Shown here: positions 37,964-48,300 of the stretch, piece by piece | Layout of the letters: the number at the start of each line of letters is the position of its first letter | Numbering within the stretch: position 1 is the first letter of the stretch | DNA from: Clostridia bacterium | Lineage (GTDB): Bacteria > Bacillota > DSM-521 > Neomoorellales > SLTJ01 | NCBI GenBank assembly: GCA_004347685.1 | Contig: SLTJ01000048.1 | Span: forward strand, 1 to 64,000 | Length of the DNA: 64,000 nucleotides | Direction of reading: 5' to 3' | The notes under the pieces: model-generated | What the model was told of the DNA's origin: nothing | The model's input: only the letters and a program-made list of their open reading frames with translations | Databases searched by the model: none | Made by a program: the position numbers and the translations under genes

Positions 37964-39117
37964 GACCACCACCGCCTCCGCTGGCGAAAGAGCAGGGAAA
38001 GGAAAAAGGGCACGCCGATTAAAGAGGTAATAATACCCACCGGGATTTCCACCGGACGGGCCAGGGTGCGGGCGCAGGTGTCGGCGGCCAGTAACAGGAG
38101 CGCGCCTAAAAGGCACGAAACCGGCACCAAATACCGGTAGTCATTGCCCACCAGGAAACGGCCGATGTGCGGCGCCACCAGCCCCACGAAGCCGATAATG
38201 CCGGTAAAGGCCACCGTGGCGCTGGCCAGCAGGGAAGCCAGAACGGCGCCGTTGCGCCGCAGACGGGCCACGTTTACTCCCAGATTGGCCGCCACCTCCT
38301 CCCCCGCGGCCAGGGCATTGAGATCCCAGGCATAGCGAAGGAGTAAGAGTAAAGTGGCCAGGGCGACAGGGAAAAGCAGGGTCAGCGTCTCCCACTTAGC
38401 CCCCACCAGGCCGCCCATGAGCCATAGCGTTAACTCCCGCAGCTCCTCGTGGGACGACAGGTACTTGAGCAAGGAAACCCCGGCGGAGAAGAGATAGCCC
38501 AGGGCCACCCCGGTCAGGATCAGGGTTTCCGGGGCCAGGCCCCGCAGGCTGGCCAGCCCGAAAATCAGGAAAGTGGTCAGCAGGCCGAAAACAAAGGCAT
38601 TGGCTACCACCACCCACTGGCTGGCCAGCCCGGAGCCTGTCACCAGCCCCACTCCCAGCACCACGGCCAGGGCCGCACCAAAGGAGGCTCCGGCGGAGAT
38701 GCCCAAAATGTAGGGGTCGGCCAGAGGATTGCGCAGCAGCCCCTGCATGACCACTCCCGCTCCGGCCAGGCTGCCGCCCGCCATTACGGCCAGTAGCACC
38801 CGGGGCAGCCGCAGGTTGAGGATTACGGTTTGGGCCACGGGACGCGCCTCCCCGGGGGTGGCGGTAACGGCTCCGATCAGAATATCCCAGATTTCCCCCA
38901 GGCGGATACCGGCACTGCCGATACATACGGCCCCCAACACCGCCGCCACCAGGGCCACCACCAGCCCGGCCAGCTTCAGGCGGCGCCGGCCCACCAGGTG
39001 GATATAAGGTCCGGATCGCTTCTGTTCTCCCAGTTGCCCTCCAGGACGCCGGGCTACCTCCTCTCCGGCGGCCGGTCCCCTCTTTTTCAGTTCCCTAACC
39101 TCAGTTTCCGGGTCCAA
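37960..39117 (-). CDS. btuC: FecCD-family ABC permease, set A
   Basis: A 385-residue permease with about ten membrane segments. The family motifs RLPRVLLAVMAGGSLAGAG, NPLADPYILGISAGASFGA and GFVGLVAPHIGRFLVG are present. A 45-residue charged N-terminus precedes the first helix. TTG start at 39117. Between btuF and btuD of the same set. Confidence 0.93.
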   Translation of the reverse strand: MDPETEVRELKKRGPAAGEEVARRPGGQLGEQKRSGPYIHLVGRRRLKLAGLVVALVAAVLGAVCIGSAGIRLGEIWDILIGAVTATPGEARPVAQTVILNLRLPRVLLAVMAGGSLAGAGVVMQGLLRNPLADPYILGISAGASFGAALAVVLGVGLVTGSGLASQWVVVANAFVFGLLTTFLIFGLASLRGLAPETLILTGVALGYLFSAGVSLLKYLSSHEELRELTLWLMGGLVGAKWETLTLLFPVALATLLLLLRYAWDLNALAAGEEVAANLGVNVARLRRNGAVLASLLASATVAFTGIIGFVGLVAPHIGRFLVGNDYRYLVPVSCLLGALLLLAADTCARTLARPVEIPVGIITSLIGVPFFLSLLFRQRRRWWS

Positions 39118-39197
39118 AACGGCTACCCCCTCCCGTGACGACCACCCTAGCGCTTACGGCGTCCCCCAAGTAGGGCTACGTAGAAATCCGGAACTTC

Positions 39198-39270
39198 AAG
39201 GGGAACAGGCTCCGCCTGTTCCTACGAGTTCCGACCTCCGACTTCTTGCCTCTGACCTCCGTTTTCAGGG
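39198..39270. repeat. diverged relative of the 84-bp repeat
   Basis: Same build as copies A and B: a palindrome GGAACAGGC-TCC-GCCTGTTCC (39202-39222), then CTACGAGT and a Y-rich arm (ACCTCCGACTTCTTGCC type) ending TTTTCAGGG, as at 19881-19888. Its arm encodes the last residues of BtuF set A. Confidence 0.7.
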
Positions 39271-40301
39271 TATACCCAGTCACCTTCCAGCTCCAGGCCG
39301 TAGAAATCTCGCAATAGCTCCCGGTGCACGGCCTCCGGATCAAGATCGGCGAAAACTTCGGGCTGAAACCACTTGGCCCAGTATAGGGAGCCGATCACCG
39401 ACCGGATACCCGTTCCCAGACCCCAGCTCATGACGTAGACCCGGCCTTCCCGGACGGCTGTCGCCTGCTCCAGCCCGGGCCGGCCGAGAATTTCGTCACG
39501 CAGGGCCTGCATTTTTTCTCCCTCCTCGGTGCGGCTGGCCATGCGCACAATCACCTGGGGATCCCGGGTGGCCAGCCATTCGGGGGCCAGATCGGGATAC
39601 TTGACCGGCTGGGCACCCGCTATATTGACTCCCCCCGCCAGACTGATGCGCTCGTCGGCAGGCGTCGCGGGGCCCGCGCTGTGGAAGGGCTTTTGCCACT
39701 CATAGTAGACGCGGGGCTTAGCCTCGCCTTCCAGCCCGGCCACCCTTTCTTTAATCAGGCCATAGTACCTCTCGCTGAACTCCACCAGCCGGGCCGCCCT
39801 TTCTTCCTGGCCCACCAGCCGGCCCATCTGAGTGACCACCAGTTCCGTCTGTTCCGGGTAAGAAGTGGTATAGACCAGGACCGGAATCCCGGCTTCCTCC
39901 AGCCTGGCCCGCAGGTCGTCCTTGAGCATGGTGTCGGCAATAACCACGTCCGGCGCCATCTCTACGATGGCCTCCAGATTAGGAGAATGGGAGGATTCAG
40001 CCACCACCGGGATACCCTCCAGGGACGGCGGGAAAACCGAGTAACTGTCCCGGGCCACGATTTTATCCGCGCTGCCCAGGACGTAGAGGATCTCCGACAC
40101 CCCTGAGGTGATAGAAACTACTTTGTCCACCGGGCAAAGGATCTGCACTTCCTGGTCCGTACCGTCAACGAAGGTCACCGGCGCCTTTTCCACCGGGCCG
40201 GACGGCTCCGGCGCCGTTTCGGTAGCGCACCCGCCGGAGAAGAGGGGCAAAAGTGATAGGGCGGTCACGAAAAAGCAAACCATAAGTACCTTTGAGCGCA
40301 A
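39222..40301 (-). CDS. btuF: BtuF-type substrate-binding lipoprotein, set A
   Basis: About 359 residues: lipoprotein signal with lipobox FSGGC, then a type III (cobalamin/siderophore) binding fold with APDVVIADTMLKDDL and the C-terminal half VNIAGAQPVKYPDLAPEWL. I chose TTG at 40301, with GGAGGG eight bases upstream. The protein should end VYPE as in set B, but here about 12 extra residues (NGGQRQEVGGRNS) are read from the repeat at 39198-39270 before the stop. It lies directly downstream of the cobalamin riboswitch. Its 5' 100 bases are duplicated at 55 kb. Confidence 0.9.
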   Translation of the reverse strand: MRSKVLMVCFFVTALSLLPLFSGGCATETAPEPSGPVEKAPVTFVDGTDQEVQILCPVDKVVSITSGVSEILYVLGSADKIVARDSYSVFPPSLEGIPVVAESSHSPNLEAIVEMAPDVVIADTMLKDDLRARLEEAGIPVLVYTTSYPEQTELVVTQMGRLVGQEERAARLVEFSERYYGLIKERVAGLEGEAKPRVYYEWQKPFHSAGPATPADERISLAGGVNIAGAQPVKYPDLAPEWLATRDPQVIVRMASRTEEGEKMQALRDEILGRPGLEQATAVREGRVYVMSWGLGTGIRSVIGSLYWAKWFQPEVFADLDPEAVHRELLRDFYGLELEGDWVYPENGGQRQEVGGRNS

Positions 40302-40447
40302 ATCATCATCCCTCCGCAAGTTAATAATGCTGGCTTCCCCAGTACCCTGCCGACACCGGCCGCCTCTAGGGCTTTGGCCCGGCTGCCCCGGCCCCTCCCG
40401 GCGACCAGGAGGTGGGCTTATCTACCTTGATCAAAGTTGCTCCTAAC

Positions 40448-40473
40448 AAAAAATCCCAACCGCCCGGTTGGGA
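40448..40473 (-). terminator. terminator of the cobalamin riboswitch
   Basis: Minus-strand CCCAACCG-GGC-GGTTGGG then ATTTTTT, about 45 bases after the aptamer and 150 bases before btuF. Suggests control by transcription termination when cobalamin is bound. Confidence 0.8.
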
Positions 40474-40515
40474 AAGAAAAACCCACCTCCCATCCGCGTG
40501 AGAAGTAGCTTTGCT

Positions 40516-40690
40516 TACCAGGCAGGCAGGTTTCCTGGCTAGGGTTCACCACCGCCCTAACGCCTTCCCGGGTCTCCCCAGTGGCTTACGTGTCGGGGCG
40601 GCTCCCCCTCACAGTGGCGGGACCGCGCCGGATTCGCACCGGCTTCCCTCTTCGCCTGCTCATGCAGGCACCTGCTGGTACGCTTATACT
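40516..40690 (-). promoter_or_regulatory. cobalamin riboswitch
   Basis: Read on the minus strand, the core GGTGCGAATCC, GCGGTCCCGCCACTGTGA, AAGCCACTGGGGAGACC and the B12 box AGCCAGGAAACCTGCC appear in the right order. With the terminator at 40448-40473 it should repress btuFCD-cobN of set A when adenosylcobalamin is plentiful. Confidence 0.93.
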
Positions 40691-40969
40691 GTTTTTACTT
40701 CATGCTCTATTCGCCGCCTGGGAGGAAAATCCTGCTTCATACTTAATTATTTTTTACTGACCATAGAGTAAAACGGGCATATCTCCTTCGGTTCGCCGCC
40801 CGGAAGAAGAATCCCCCCGCTTCCCTGCCCTTTCCGCCTCCCGGCGAGGGGGCTGGTACTGGCCAAATACTGGTTAGAGGCCCCACCGTGAGCAGGCCTC
40901 GTGCGGCCGCAGAAAAACGGTTTCCCGGTAACGCCCGTATGAACCCGGCTTGCGCCGCGGCTCAAAGTT

Positions 40970-41143
<174 letters not shown>

Positions 41144-41156
<13 letters not shown>

Positions 41157-41404
41157 ACAAGGTACCGCTTGATTTCGGGCGCGGTGGCCAGGCTGGCCTC
41201 CGCAGCCAGTAAGAGTTTCTCCGCATTGCTATGCACCTTTTCCGCCACTTCCGGGCTAAAATATACTTCGTGGCAGTTTGGGCAGACCATAGCTTCTACT
41301 TCCGAGATCGTTACCTTTATTCCCTTTCGTTCAAAGTCAAGGGGCACCTTCTGCCAAACGGTTTGTCTGCCACACTCGCTACACTTACGGGTTTTGCTAC
41401 TCAC
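41144..41404 (-). CDS. YgiT-type zinc-finger antitoxin
   Basis: An 86-residue protein with CSECG and CPNCHEVYFSPEVAEKV, the MqsA/YgiT zinc-finger signature. GTG at 41404 follows GGGGGTG and overlaps the upstream toxin stop (GTGA). It lacks a clear C-terminal HTH and so is the short form. Toxin-first order with overlap is typical of such pairs. Confidence 0.82.
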
Positions 41405-41730
41405 CTTTGGCACCCCCTTCTTCGCTTGGTAGGCGGCGTTTCCCATACTTCACTATCAGGCACGTATGCCGTAACGATGTCCAGCATGTCGTGATCCCCA
41501 TAGTCGCATACGACATGGAGATCAATGTTTACCCGCGCCGTTAGCCTGGCCCTGCCGCAGACAAGGCACCTGTTGCGGTCGGAATAGCTCTCGATTACCC
41601 TGCCGTTTTGTATAGCCTCGGCAATATGTTTTGGTGAAAACCCCTCTGCCAAAGCGTGCTGCACGGCATGAGGACGGACCGAATATGTCCCAGCCTGTAT
41701 TTGCTTCTTAAGGATTGCCTCCAGGTCCAC
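41401..41730 (-). CDS. DUF4258-domain toxin-like protein
   Basis: A 109-residue protein: RPHAVQHALAEGFSPKHIAE, CLVCGRARLTARVNIDLHVV and DIVTAYVPDSEVWE match the DUF4258 family, a RelE-like presumed RNase partner of YgiT-type antitoxins. Contains an added CxxC. ATG at 41730. Confidence 0.8.
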   Translation of the reverse strand: MDLEAILKKQIQAGTYSVRPHAVQHALAEGFSPKHIAEAIQNGRVIESYSDRNRCLVCGRARLTARVNIDLHVVCDYGDHDMLDIVTAYVPDSEVWETPPTKRRRGCQR

Positions 41731-42038
41731 GACAAGCTTCCTAATTCCTCTCGCTTTGCCTCTATTTTACGCCTTGACGTACAAAAAGGCAAGTGGGTTG
41801 AGACTAGCCGCAGACTAGCCCCAGGAATTCCGCATCCGGCTTTATCAAATTGGCCCTGCGGTTGGGCACGCAGGGCCGAAAAATGTCTCAAAACGGGTTG
41901 TTGAGCATCAGGGATAAAGTTATCCCTTTCTCCTGTCCCTAGGTTCAACAGGAAAATTATGTAATAGATTAACCCGGTCACAAGAGGTCTTAAAAAATAG
42001 CGGTCGGAGGCATGAGGTCAGAGATCAGACGCGGATTA
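41731..42038. other. 308-base gap with hairpins, no gene
   Basis: Holds the palindrome GGCCCTGCG-GTTGGGCA-CGCAGGGCC (41850-41875), a second dyad AGGGATAA-AG-TTATCCCT near 41912, and a purine-rich stretch of GAGGTCAGAGATCAGA type (42010-42030) like the other intergenic repeats. No T-run follows the palindromes. It should contain the toxin promoter and the end of the set B transcript. Confidence 0.5.
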
Positions 42039-42842
42039 TCAGGTCGTATCGTCCCCCCCGAGGGTGCCCCGGCCGGCAACCGGCCGCAGAGGCAAAACCT
42101 CGAGGCCGAACCGGCCCTCGCTTACTACTGCTTCTACCCCGTAGACCGCTTTGAGGCTGGCTACCGAGAGCACCTTTTCTGGCCTGCCGGCAGCGAAGAT
42201 GGACCCATCTTTCAACAAAACAAGCTTATCGGAGAACCTGGCGGCCAGGTTCAGCTCATGCATCACCATAATCACGGCTTTTCCCTGTTCTACGGCCAGT
42301 TGCCTGAGCAGTTCCAGGATTTCCAACTGGTGCAGGATGTCCAGGCTGGTGGTCGGTTCGTCGAGGAGGAGGACTTCCGGTTCCTGGGCCAAAGCCCGCG
42401 CCAGCAGCACCTTTTGCCTCTCCCCACCGCTCAGTTCCCCCAGGGGGCGGCGGGCCATTTCTTCAACCCCGGTGTAGCGCATGGCCCGTTCCACTGCTTC
42501 CAGGTCCCTGGGCATTACCCCCCACCGAATGTGGGGCTTGCGGCCCATCAAGACGGCTTCCAGGACGGTTATGGGAAAGGACGTTCCCCCGGCCTGGGGC
42601 AAATAGCCCACCTGCCTGGCCCACTGCCGGGCATCAATGGCCAATATCTCCCTCCCGTCCAGGAAAATTGCCCCTCGCCGCGGCTGCAGCACCCGGGCCA
42701 GGCAGCGCAGCAGGGTACTCTTACCCGAGCCGTTGGGCCCGATAATGCTTACTATCTCTCCCTCAGCCACCCCCAGGCTGACGCCGTGCAAAACGGCATG
42801 GCTGTTGTAGGCGAAGGTTACGTCCCTGACTACTATCTTCAC
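42039..42842 (-). CDS. btuD: cobalamin/iron-siderophore-type ABC ATPase, set B
   Basis: A 267-residue ATPase with Walker A GPNGSGKST, signature LSGGERQKVLLARAL, Walker B LLLLDEP. GTG at 42842 follows GGGGGTGG; GTG at 42851 is possible. Same C-terminal AVYGVEAVV motif as set A, so the two are paralogues. Last gene of set B; 157 bases after btuC. Confidence 0.92.
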   Translation of the reverse strand: MKIVVRDVTFAYNSHAVLHGVSLGVAEGEIVSIIGPNGSGKSTLLRCLARVLQPRRGAIFLDGREILAIDARQWARQVGYLPQAGGTSFPITVLEAVLMGRKPHIRWGVMPRDLEAVERAMRYTGVEEMARRPLGELSGGERQKVLLARALAQEPEVLLLDEPTTSLDILHQLEILELLRQLAVEQGKAVIMVMHELNLAARFSDKLVLLKDGSIFAAGRPEKVLSVASLKAVYGVEAVVSEGRFGLEVLPLRPVAGRGTLGGDDTT

Positions 42843-42999
42843 GGCTGCCACCCCCTACTTGAAATTAGAAGTCGGAGGTTGGATCTCATAGAAAATGGCT
42901 GATAGGAACAGGCTGAAAGAAATTTAGATTGGGATCCTGAGCTGCTAGCCAGCCGCCATTTCTCTAACTATAGGTAACACCTGAGGCGTCACGGAAGTC

Positions 43000-44022
43000 T
43001 CATAGCGAGATTTGACTTCTGCGCTTCAAAAGCAGGCCCAGGAAAAAGGGAACCCCGATCAGCGAAGTTATCACCCCCACCGGGATCTCGGTAGGAGCCA
43101 TAATGGTGCGGGCGCCCGTGTCGGCCACCAGCAAAAGTGCCGCTCCCAGCAGGGAGGAGCAGGGAATCAGGAAGCGGTAGTCGTTGCCGATAAGTAGGCG
43201 GCAGATGTGGGGAGCCACTAGGCCGACAAAGCCGATGATGCCGGTAAAGGCCACCGTGGCCGCCGCGGCCATGGAGGCTGCCCCCAGGTAAAGCAGGCGT
43301 ACCCGCCGGACGTTCACCCCCAGGCTCCCGGCTACTTCCTCTCCGGCCAGCAGGGCATTCACGTCCCAGGCGTAATAAAGGAGGACGGCCTGGCTGGCCA
43401 GCACCAAGGGGAAAAGGAGCCGCACCGCCTCCCAGGTAGCCCCCCACAGGCCCCCCATCAGCCACACCACCAGTTCCTTGAGGGCTTCGTTTTCGGAAAC
43501 ATACTTTAACAGGGCCACCCCGGCCGAAAAAAGATAGCCGATGGCCACCCCGCCTAAAATCAAGGTTTCCGGGGCCGTGCCCCGCAGCCGGGCGATGCCG
43601 TAAACCAACCACATGGCCAGGATCCCGAAGACAAAGGCGTTGGTGATCACCAAGTAGGGGCCGACGCTGCCGTAAACCGGGGCCAGGAAGCCCGCTCCCA
43701 GCACAATGGCCAGGGCGGCCCCGAAGGCGGCCCCGCTGGAAAGGCCGAGGATATAGGGGTCCACCAGGGGGTTGTGGAGCACCCCCTGCATGGCCGCGCC
43801 GGCCCCGGCCAGGCTCATGCCGGTGATCACCGCCAGCAAGATCCGGGGCAGGCGCAAGTCCACTACCACCGTCCTGGCCAGTTCTCCGGCCGTACCCCGG
43901 TAAGCAGGTAGAAATTTGCCGGCTACCACCCGCCAGACATCGCCCGCGCCCACCTGGGCGGCCCCGGCGGTTGCCGCCACCAGCCCGGCGGCGGCCAGCA
44001 AGATTACCAGGCCGACCAGCAA
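43000..44022 (-). CDS. btuC: FecCD-family ABC permease, set B
   Basis: About 340 residues from TTG at 44022 (AGGAAGG five bases upstream), the usual family length. Motifs RLPRILLAVITGMSLAGAG, NPLVDPYILGLSSGAAFGA and GFVGLVAPHICRLLIG. The frame remains open to 44334 but those residues are a shadow of btuF. No ATG or GTG is available near the first helix, so the start is uncertain. Confidence 0.88.
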   Translation of the reverse strand: MLVGLVILLAAAGLVAATAGAAQVGAGDVWRVVAGKFLPAYRGTAGELARTVVVDLRLPRILLAVITGMSLAGAGAAMQGVLHNPLVDPYILGLSSGAAFGAALAIVLGAGFLAPVYGSVGPYLVITNAFVFGILAMWLVYGIARLRGTAPETLILGGVAIGYLFSAGVALLKYVSENEALKELVVWLMGGLWGATWEAVRLLFPLVLASQAVLLYYAWDVNALLAGEEVAGSLGVNVRRVRLLYLGAASMAAAATVAFTGIIGFVGLVAPHICRLLIGNDYRFLIPCSSLLGAALLLVADTGARTIMAPTEIPVGVITSLIGVPFFLGLLLKRRSQISL

Positions 44023-44167
44023 TAATGCCTTCCTGAACGTGGTAGACGCATAGATTTCCTCAACCGTACCCCTTCTATCTCTCGGCCGGGGTACCGGGGA
44101 GGGCCGTAGCGCCAGAAAACGCCGGGCCCTGCCGGTGCAATCCCTTCCCTGATTCCAGGGGTCTGTC

Positions 44168-45235
44168 CTATGCTTCAGGGTAAACATAGGTCCCTTGCAA
44201 CTCCAGCCCATGGAACTTCTCCAGTATCTCCCGGTGCACCTTTTGGGGGTCCAGGTCGGCAAAGAGCTCGGGGTGCAGCCATTTGGCAAAGTAAGAGAAG
44301 CCCACCACCCCGCGGGGAGCAGTGTAAATTTCACTGGAAATCAGGTATACCCGGCCTTCCTTGACCGCCTTGATATTATGCCAGCCGGGCCGGGAGATGA
44401 TGGCTTCCCGCTCTTTAGCCATCTCCTCCGGCGAAGCGCCATACCCGGAGGCCACCCTGGAACTCACCGCCTTGATGATCACATCGGGGTCCTGGGCCAC
44501 CACCCACTCCGGGCTTACCTGGGGGTAGGGCACCGGTTCGGCGGCGGCGATGTTTATTCCCCCGGCGATCTCCAGCAGCTCGTGCCCGCCGGAGCCGGCA
44601 GAGACGGTCTTGTAGTCGGTATAGCCCTCCAAGTAAACCCGGGGCCTGGCCTCCGGTTTGAGGTCTTTAGTCATCTCTCTTACCAGCCCCAGGTACTTTT
44701 CCCACAGTTCAAGATAGGCGTCTGCTTCCTCCTGCCGCCCGAGGATCAAGCCCAGGGTCCGGATATCCCGCTCCATGGTTTCTATCTTGTAACAATCAAG
44801 AGATACCAGGGGTATGCCGGCCTGTTCCACCTGCCGGGCCAGTTCCGGCTTCAGGAACCGGCCGTAGCCGAAAACCACGTCGGGCTGCAGTTCCACGATC
44901 TTCTCCACGCTGGGGGTAAAGGATTCCCCTACCCGGGGCTTTTCTTTGACCAGGGGCGGGAACTTGGCCGTGTCGCTCACCCCCACCACCAGGTCAGCCC
45001 CGCCTAGGGCGCAGATAACTTCCAAAACGTCGCTGTTAATGGTTACAATCCGCTTCACCGGCCGGGGTACTTCTACCGCGCGGCCGGCGGAATCCACGAT
45101 GAGTAGCCTCTCCGCCTGGGAAGCACCTTCCTTTTCCCCCGGGGACTGGGTGCCGCCGGGGGCACAACCAGAAAATAACAGGAGCAAAAGAGACAGGGCC
45201 GCCAAAACAAACCCGATCCCCAACTTAGGTAGCAT
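44168..45235 (-). CDS. btuF: BtuF-type substrate-binding lipoprotein, set B
   Basis: A 355-residue lipoprotein (lipobox LFSGC, Cys about 24). Fold markers LQPDVVFGYGRFLKPEL and INIAAAEPVPYPQVSPEWV; ends VYPEA. Differs clearly from set A in the ligand-pocket half (SLDCYKIETMERD, YLEGYTDYKT), so ligand or metal complex may differ. Ninety-five bases after cobN set B. Confidence 0.9.
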   Translation of the reverse strand: MLPKLGIGFVLAALSLLLLLFSGCAPGGTQSPGEKEGASQAERLLIVDSAGRAVEVPRPVKRIVTINSDVLEVICALGGADLVVGVSDTAKFPPLVKEKPRVGESFTPSVEKIVELQPDVVFGYGRFLKPELARQVEQAGIPLVSLDCYKIETMERDIRTLGLILGRQEEADAYLELWEKYLGLVREMTKDLKPEARPRVYLEGYTDYKTVSAGSGGHELLEIAGGINIAAAEPVPYPQVSPEWVVAQDPDVIIKAVSSRVASGYGASPEEMAKEREAIISRPGWHNIKAVKEGRVYLISSEIYTAPRGVVGFSYFAKWLHPELFADLDPQKVHREILEKFHGLELQGTYVYPEA

Positions 45236-45329
45236 ATAGACCCCCTCCTTGAATTTAACTTCTTACCCTGGCCCGCGATGTTCCAGGCAACTGGCACTAC
45301 GTTTGAATAGTTCCAAGCCAGGGGGGCGC

Positions 45330-48300
45330 TTAGTTCTTCTTCCCACCCGCGATCTTCGCCTTCACTTCCTCCATCCTGGCGCCCCACCGGCTTACCTCGG
45401 CCGTGGTGAGGATGTCAATGGCTCCGCCCTGGAAGTCTCCCTGGGTGCCGTCCATCTTTTCTTCCAGCCAGCCCTCGATCTCCAAATAGTACTCCTTTAG
45501 GCCGGCCAAAACCTCGGGGTCCGCCTGCCAGAGCCCCCGTTGCGCGGCCTCCAACAGCCGGCGGGCTATCTCCTCCAAGGCCCAGGGGTTATGCTCGGCG
45601 AAGAAACGGCGGTTCTCTTCGTCCATGATGAAGGTCTTGGTAATATCGTCAAAGATCCAGTCGTCCACCTCCCGGGTACTGGCCTCCCAGCCGTACACCC
45701 GGCCCACCCGCTTGGAGATGTCTGCCGCTCCCTTATACCCGTGCCTTTTCTGCCCCTCAATCCACTTGGGGTTTAAGAGCTTTGTCCTTACCACCCGCCG
45801 GATCTCCTCGGCCAGGGTGCGCACCTCCACATGCTCCGGCTCCCGGGTATCACCGTAGTAGGTTTTCACCTCCTTCCCGGAGGCCGCCCGGGCCGCGGCC
45901 GTCAAACCGCCGTGGGTGCCGAAGTAGCAGCAGCACCCGAAAAGGTCGTGCTCGTCGCTCACCACCTTGTTGTAAGTAACATCCACCGTCGCCAGACTGG
46001 CCTGCAACTGGCCGAAGGCCTCCCGGCCGTAGACTCCTTTGCCGTAGGCGTAGCCGTTCCAGTAGATGAAGATGTCGGCCAGGTCCTTTTCTTCCTTCCA
46101 GGCCGAGGCGTAAACGGCCAGGTTCACCCCGGCCTGGTAGGTGCCGGGCCGGGAAGCGAAGATGCGCAAGGTGGCGTCACGCCAGGCCTCCTGGTCATTC
46201 TGCCCGCCCAGCCTGGCCAGGGCATGCTGGCGCACGTAATTCTGCTCCGGCGGTTCGTCCAACTGGGCTACCGTCTGGATGGCCTGGTCCAAAAGCTCCA
46301 CGCAGTTGGGGAAGTTATCCCTGAGGATGCCGGAAACCCGGACGGTCAGATCAACCCGCGGCCGCCCCAGTTCATGCAAGGGAATTACCTCAACACCTCC
46401 TACCCGGCCATTGGGCAACCACCTGGGCTTCACACCCAGGAGGTAGAGCATCTGGCCCAGCCCCTCGCCGTCGGCCCACATGATGTCGTTGGCCATCCAG
46501 TAGATGGCGATGTTCTCCGGGTAGCGGCCTTCCTCGGCCAGGTGCTTGGCCAGCACCTTTTCCGCCAGGCCCTTGCCCACCTCCCAGGCCGCCCGGGTGG
46601 GCACCCGGTGGGGGTCGAGGGAATAGAAGTTGCGACCTGTGGGAAGCACGTCATCCCGGCCGCGGGTGATGAGCCCGGACGGCCCAGCCGGGATGTACCG
46701 GCCATCCAACCCAGTCATGAGCGCTTCTATTTCCCGGGAGGCCTCAAGGCGGCTATCCAGGTCCGCCACCCGGGAGCGGACCCTGTTCAACTCCGGCAAG
46801 AGGTGGGGGCAGAAGAAGTCCTCGCCCAGCGCCTGGCGGGCCAGATGTTCGTTGATTTCGCGGCCATCCAGGAAATGCTCAATAAACAAGGTAGCCGCAG
46901 CATCGGTCTTTTCCAGCAGCGCACCGTACGACTTGCCATGCCGGGAAGAAAACCTCTCCTGGTGGGCCAAGAGCTCGGCCAGTTCCACGCCCATCAACCC
47001 GGTAACGGTACGGCGGAGGGAGATTTCCTGGCCGGCGTCGAAACGCAAGATGGCGCCGATCATTTCGGCCCGCCTCCGGCCCCGGGGAATCTCGCCCAGG
47101 ATGTGCTGGCCGTCCTGTACCCGGGTATTGCGCAGGCGGGAAAGGACCTCATGGGCCCGGGCCGCAGCTAGCGGGAAGGAGCGGTGGCCGCCTTCTATGG
47201 GGATCTCCCCGTCCAGGTTGGCCCTCTTAATTTCCTTGATAATGAGGTGTTCCAGCTTGTGGGCCCGGGCCGGGTCGGCCACCCGGGCCTTTTCGTATTC
47301 TTCCAGGTAGCGCTCCAGTTCGGCCAGGTCCCCGTAAAGCCCGCCGGCGGTGAGCACCGTCTGCATGTGGTCCACCAGGGCGGCATAGCTCCGCCTCTTG
47401 GCGATGGTCCCCTCCGGCGGGTTATCGGCGTTGTAGATGTACAGGTGGGGTAGGGTGCCAATGGCCAGGTCGGGATAGCAATCGGCCGAGAGCCCTACGC
47501 CCTTACCCGGGAGAAATTCCAGGTTGCCGTGGGTGCCTACGTGCACCACCACGTCGGCCCCGAAATCCTCCTCCAGGTAGCGGTAAGTGGCGAGGTACTG
47601 GTGCGGGGGAGGGATGTCCGGGTCATGGAGGATCTTGCATACCTGCCCGTCACAGCGGGCCCCGGCACAGCCGCGCTTGGGCTGCACGCAGACCACGGCG
47701 TGGCCAAAGCTCACGCCGGTGACCACTATCCGGCCCTCATGGACCATGGCCACCGGGACGCCTTCCCTGGCCTCGCCCGGCGGGTAACCCCAGGCCTGGA
47801 TGAGTTGCTCCCTTACCCAGGGCGAAAAGGTGTCGAACCACCTCAAATACTCCTCTACCGGCACTAGCTTCAGGGCCCCACCCCTGGATACCATCTCGGC
47901 CGTGGTGGTCCAGCGAAACTCGGAGATGGCCTTGCGCTCCATGATTGTAGTGATAAGCTCTTTCCCGCTGGCCGGCGGATGGACCCGGTAACCGGCTTCC
48001 CGCATGCGCCGCAGTACCCTGGCCACGCTCTCTAAAGTGTCCAGGTTGGCCCCGCCGCCCACCGTGCCTTCCACCGAGGCGCAGGGGTTATTATGGAGGA
48101 TAAAGGCCACCCTGCGCTCGGCCGGGTCCTTTTGCGCCAGGCGGGTCCAGGCGGCCACCCGGTCCGCCAGGCGTTCTACCCGTTCGGCCACCGGCTGCCG
48201 CACCTCTATCTCTCCCTCCCGCCGGGCTGCGCCCAGAAAGAGGGGCTCGATAACCCCTTCGAATTCCGGCATGGCCACCGTCCAGGCCAGCTCCTGGATG

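Noticed and set aside
39198-40473. CRISPR or tandem array from repeated GAGGT/TCGGAGG units
   Set aside because: Units are too short, irregular and without spacers; no cas genes occur in the window.
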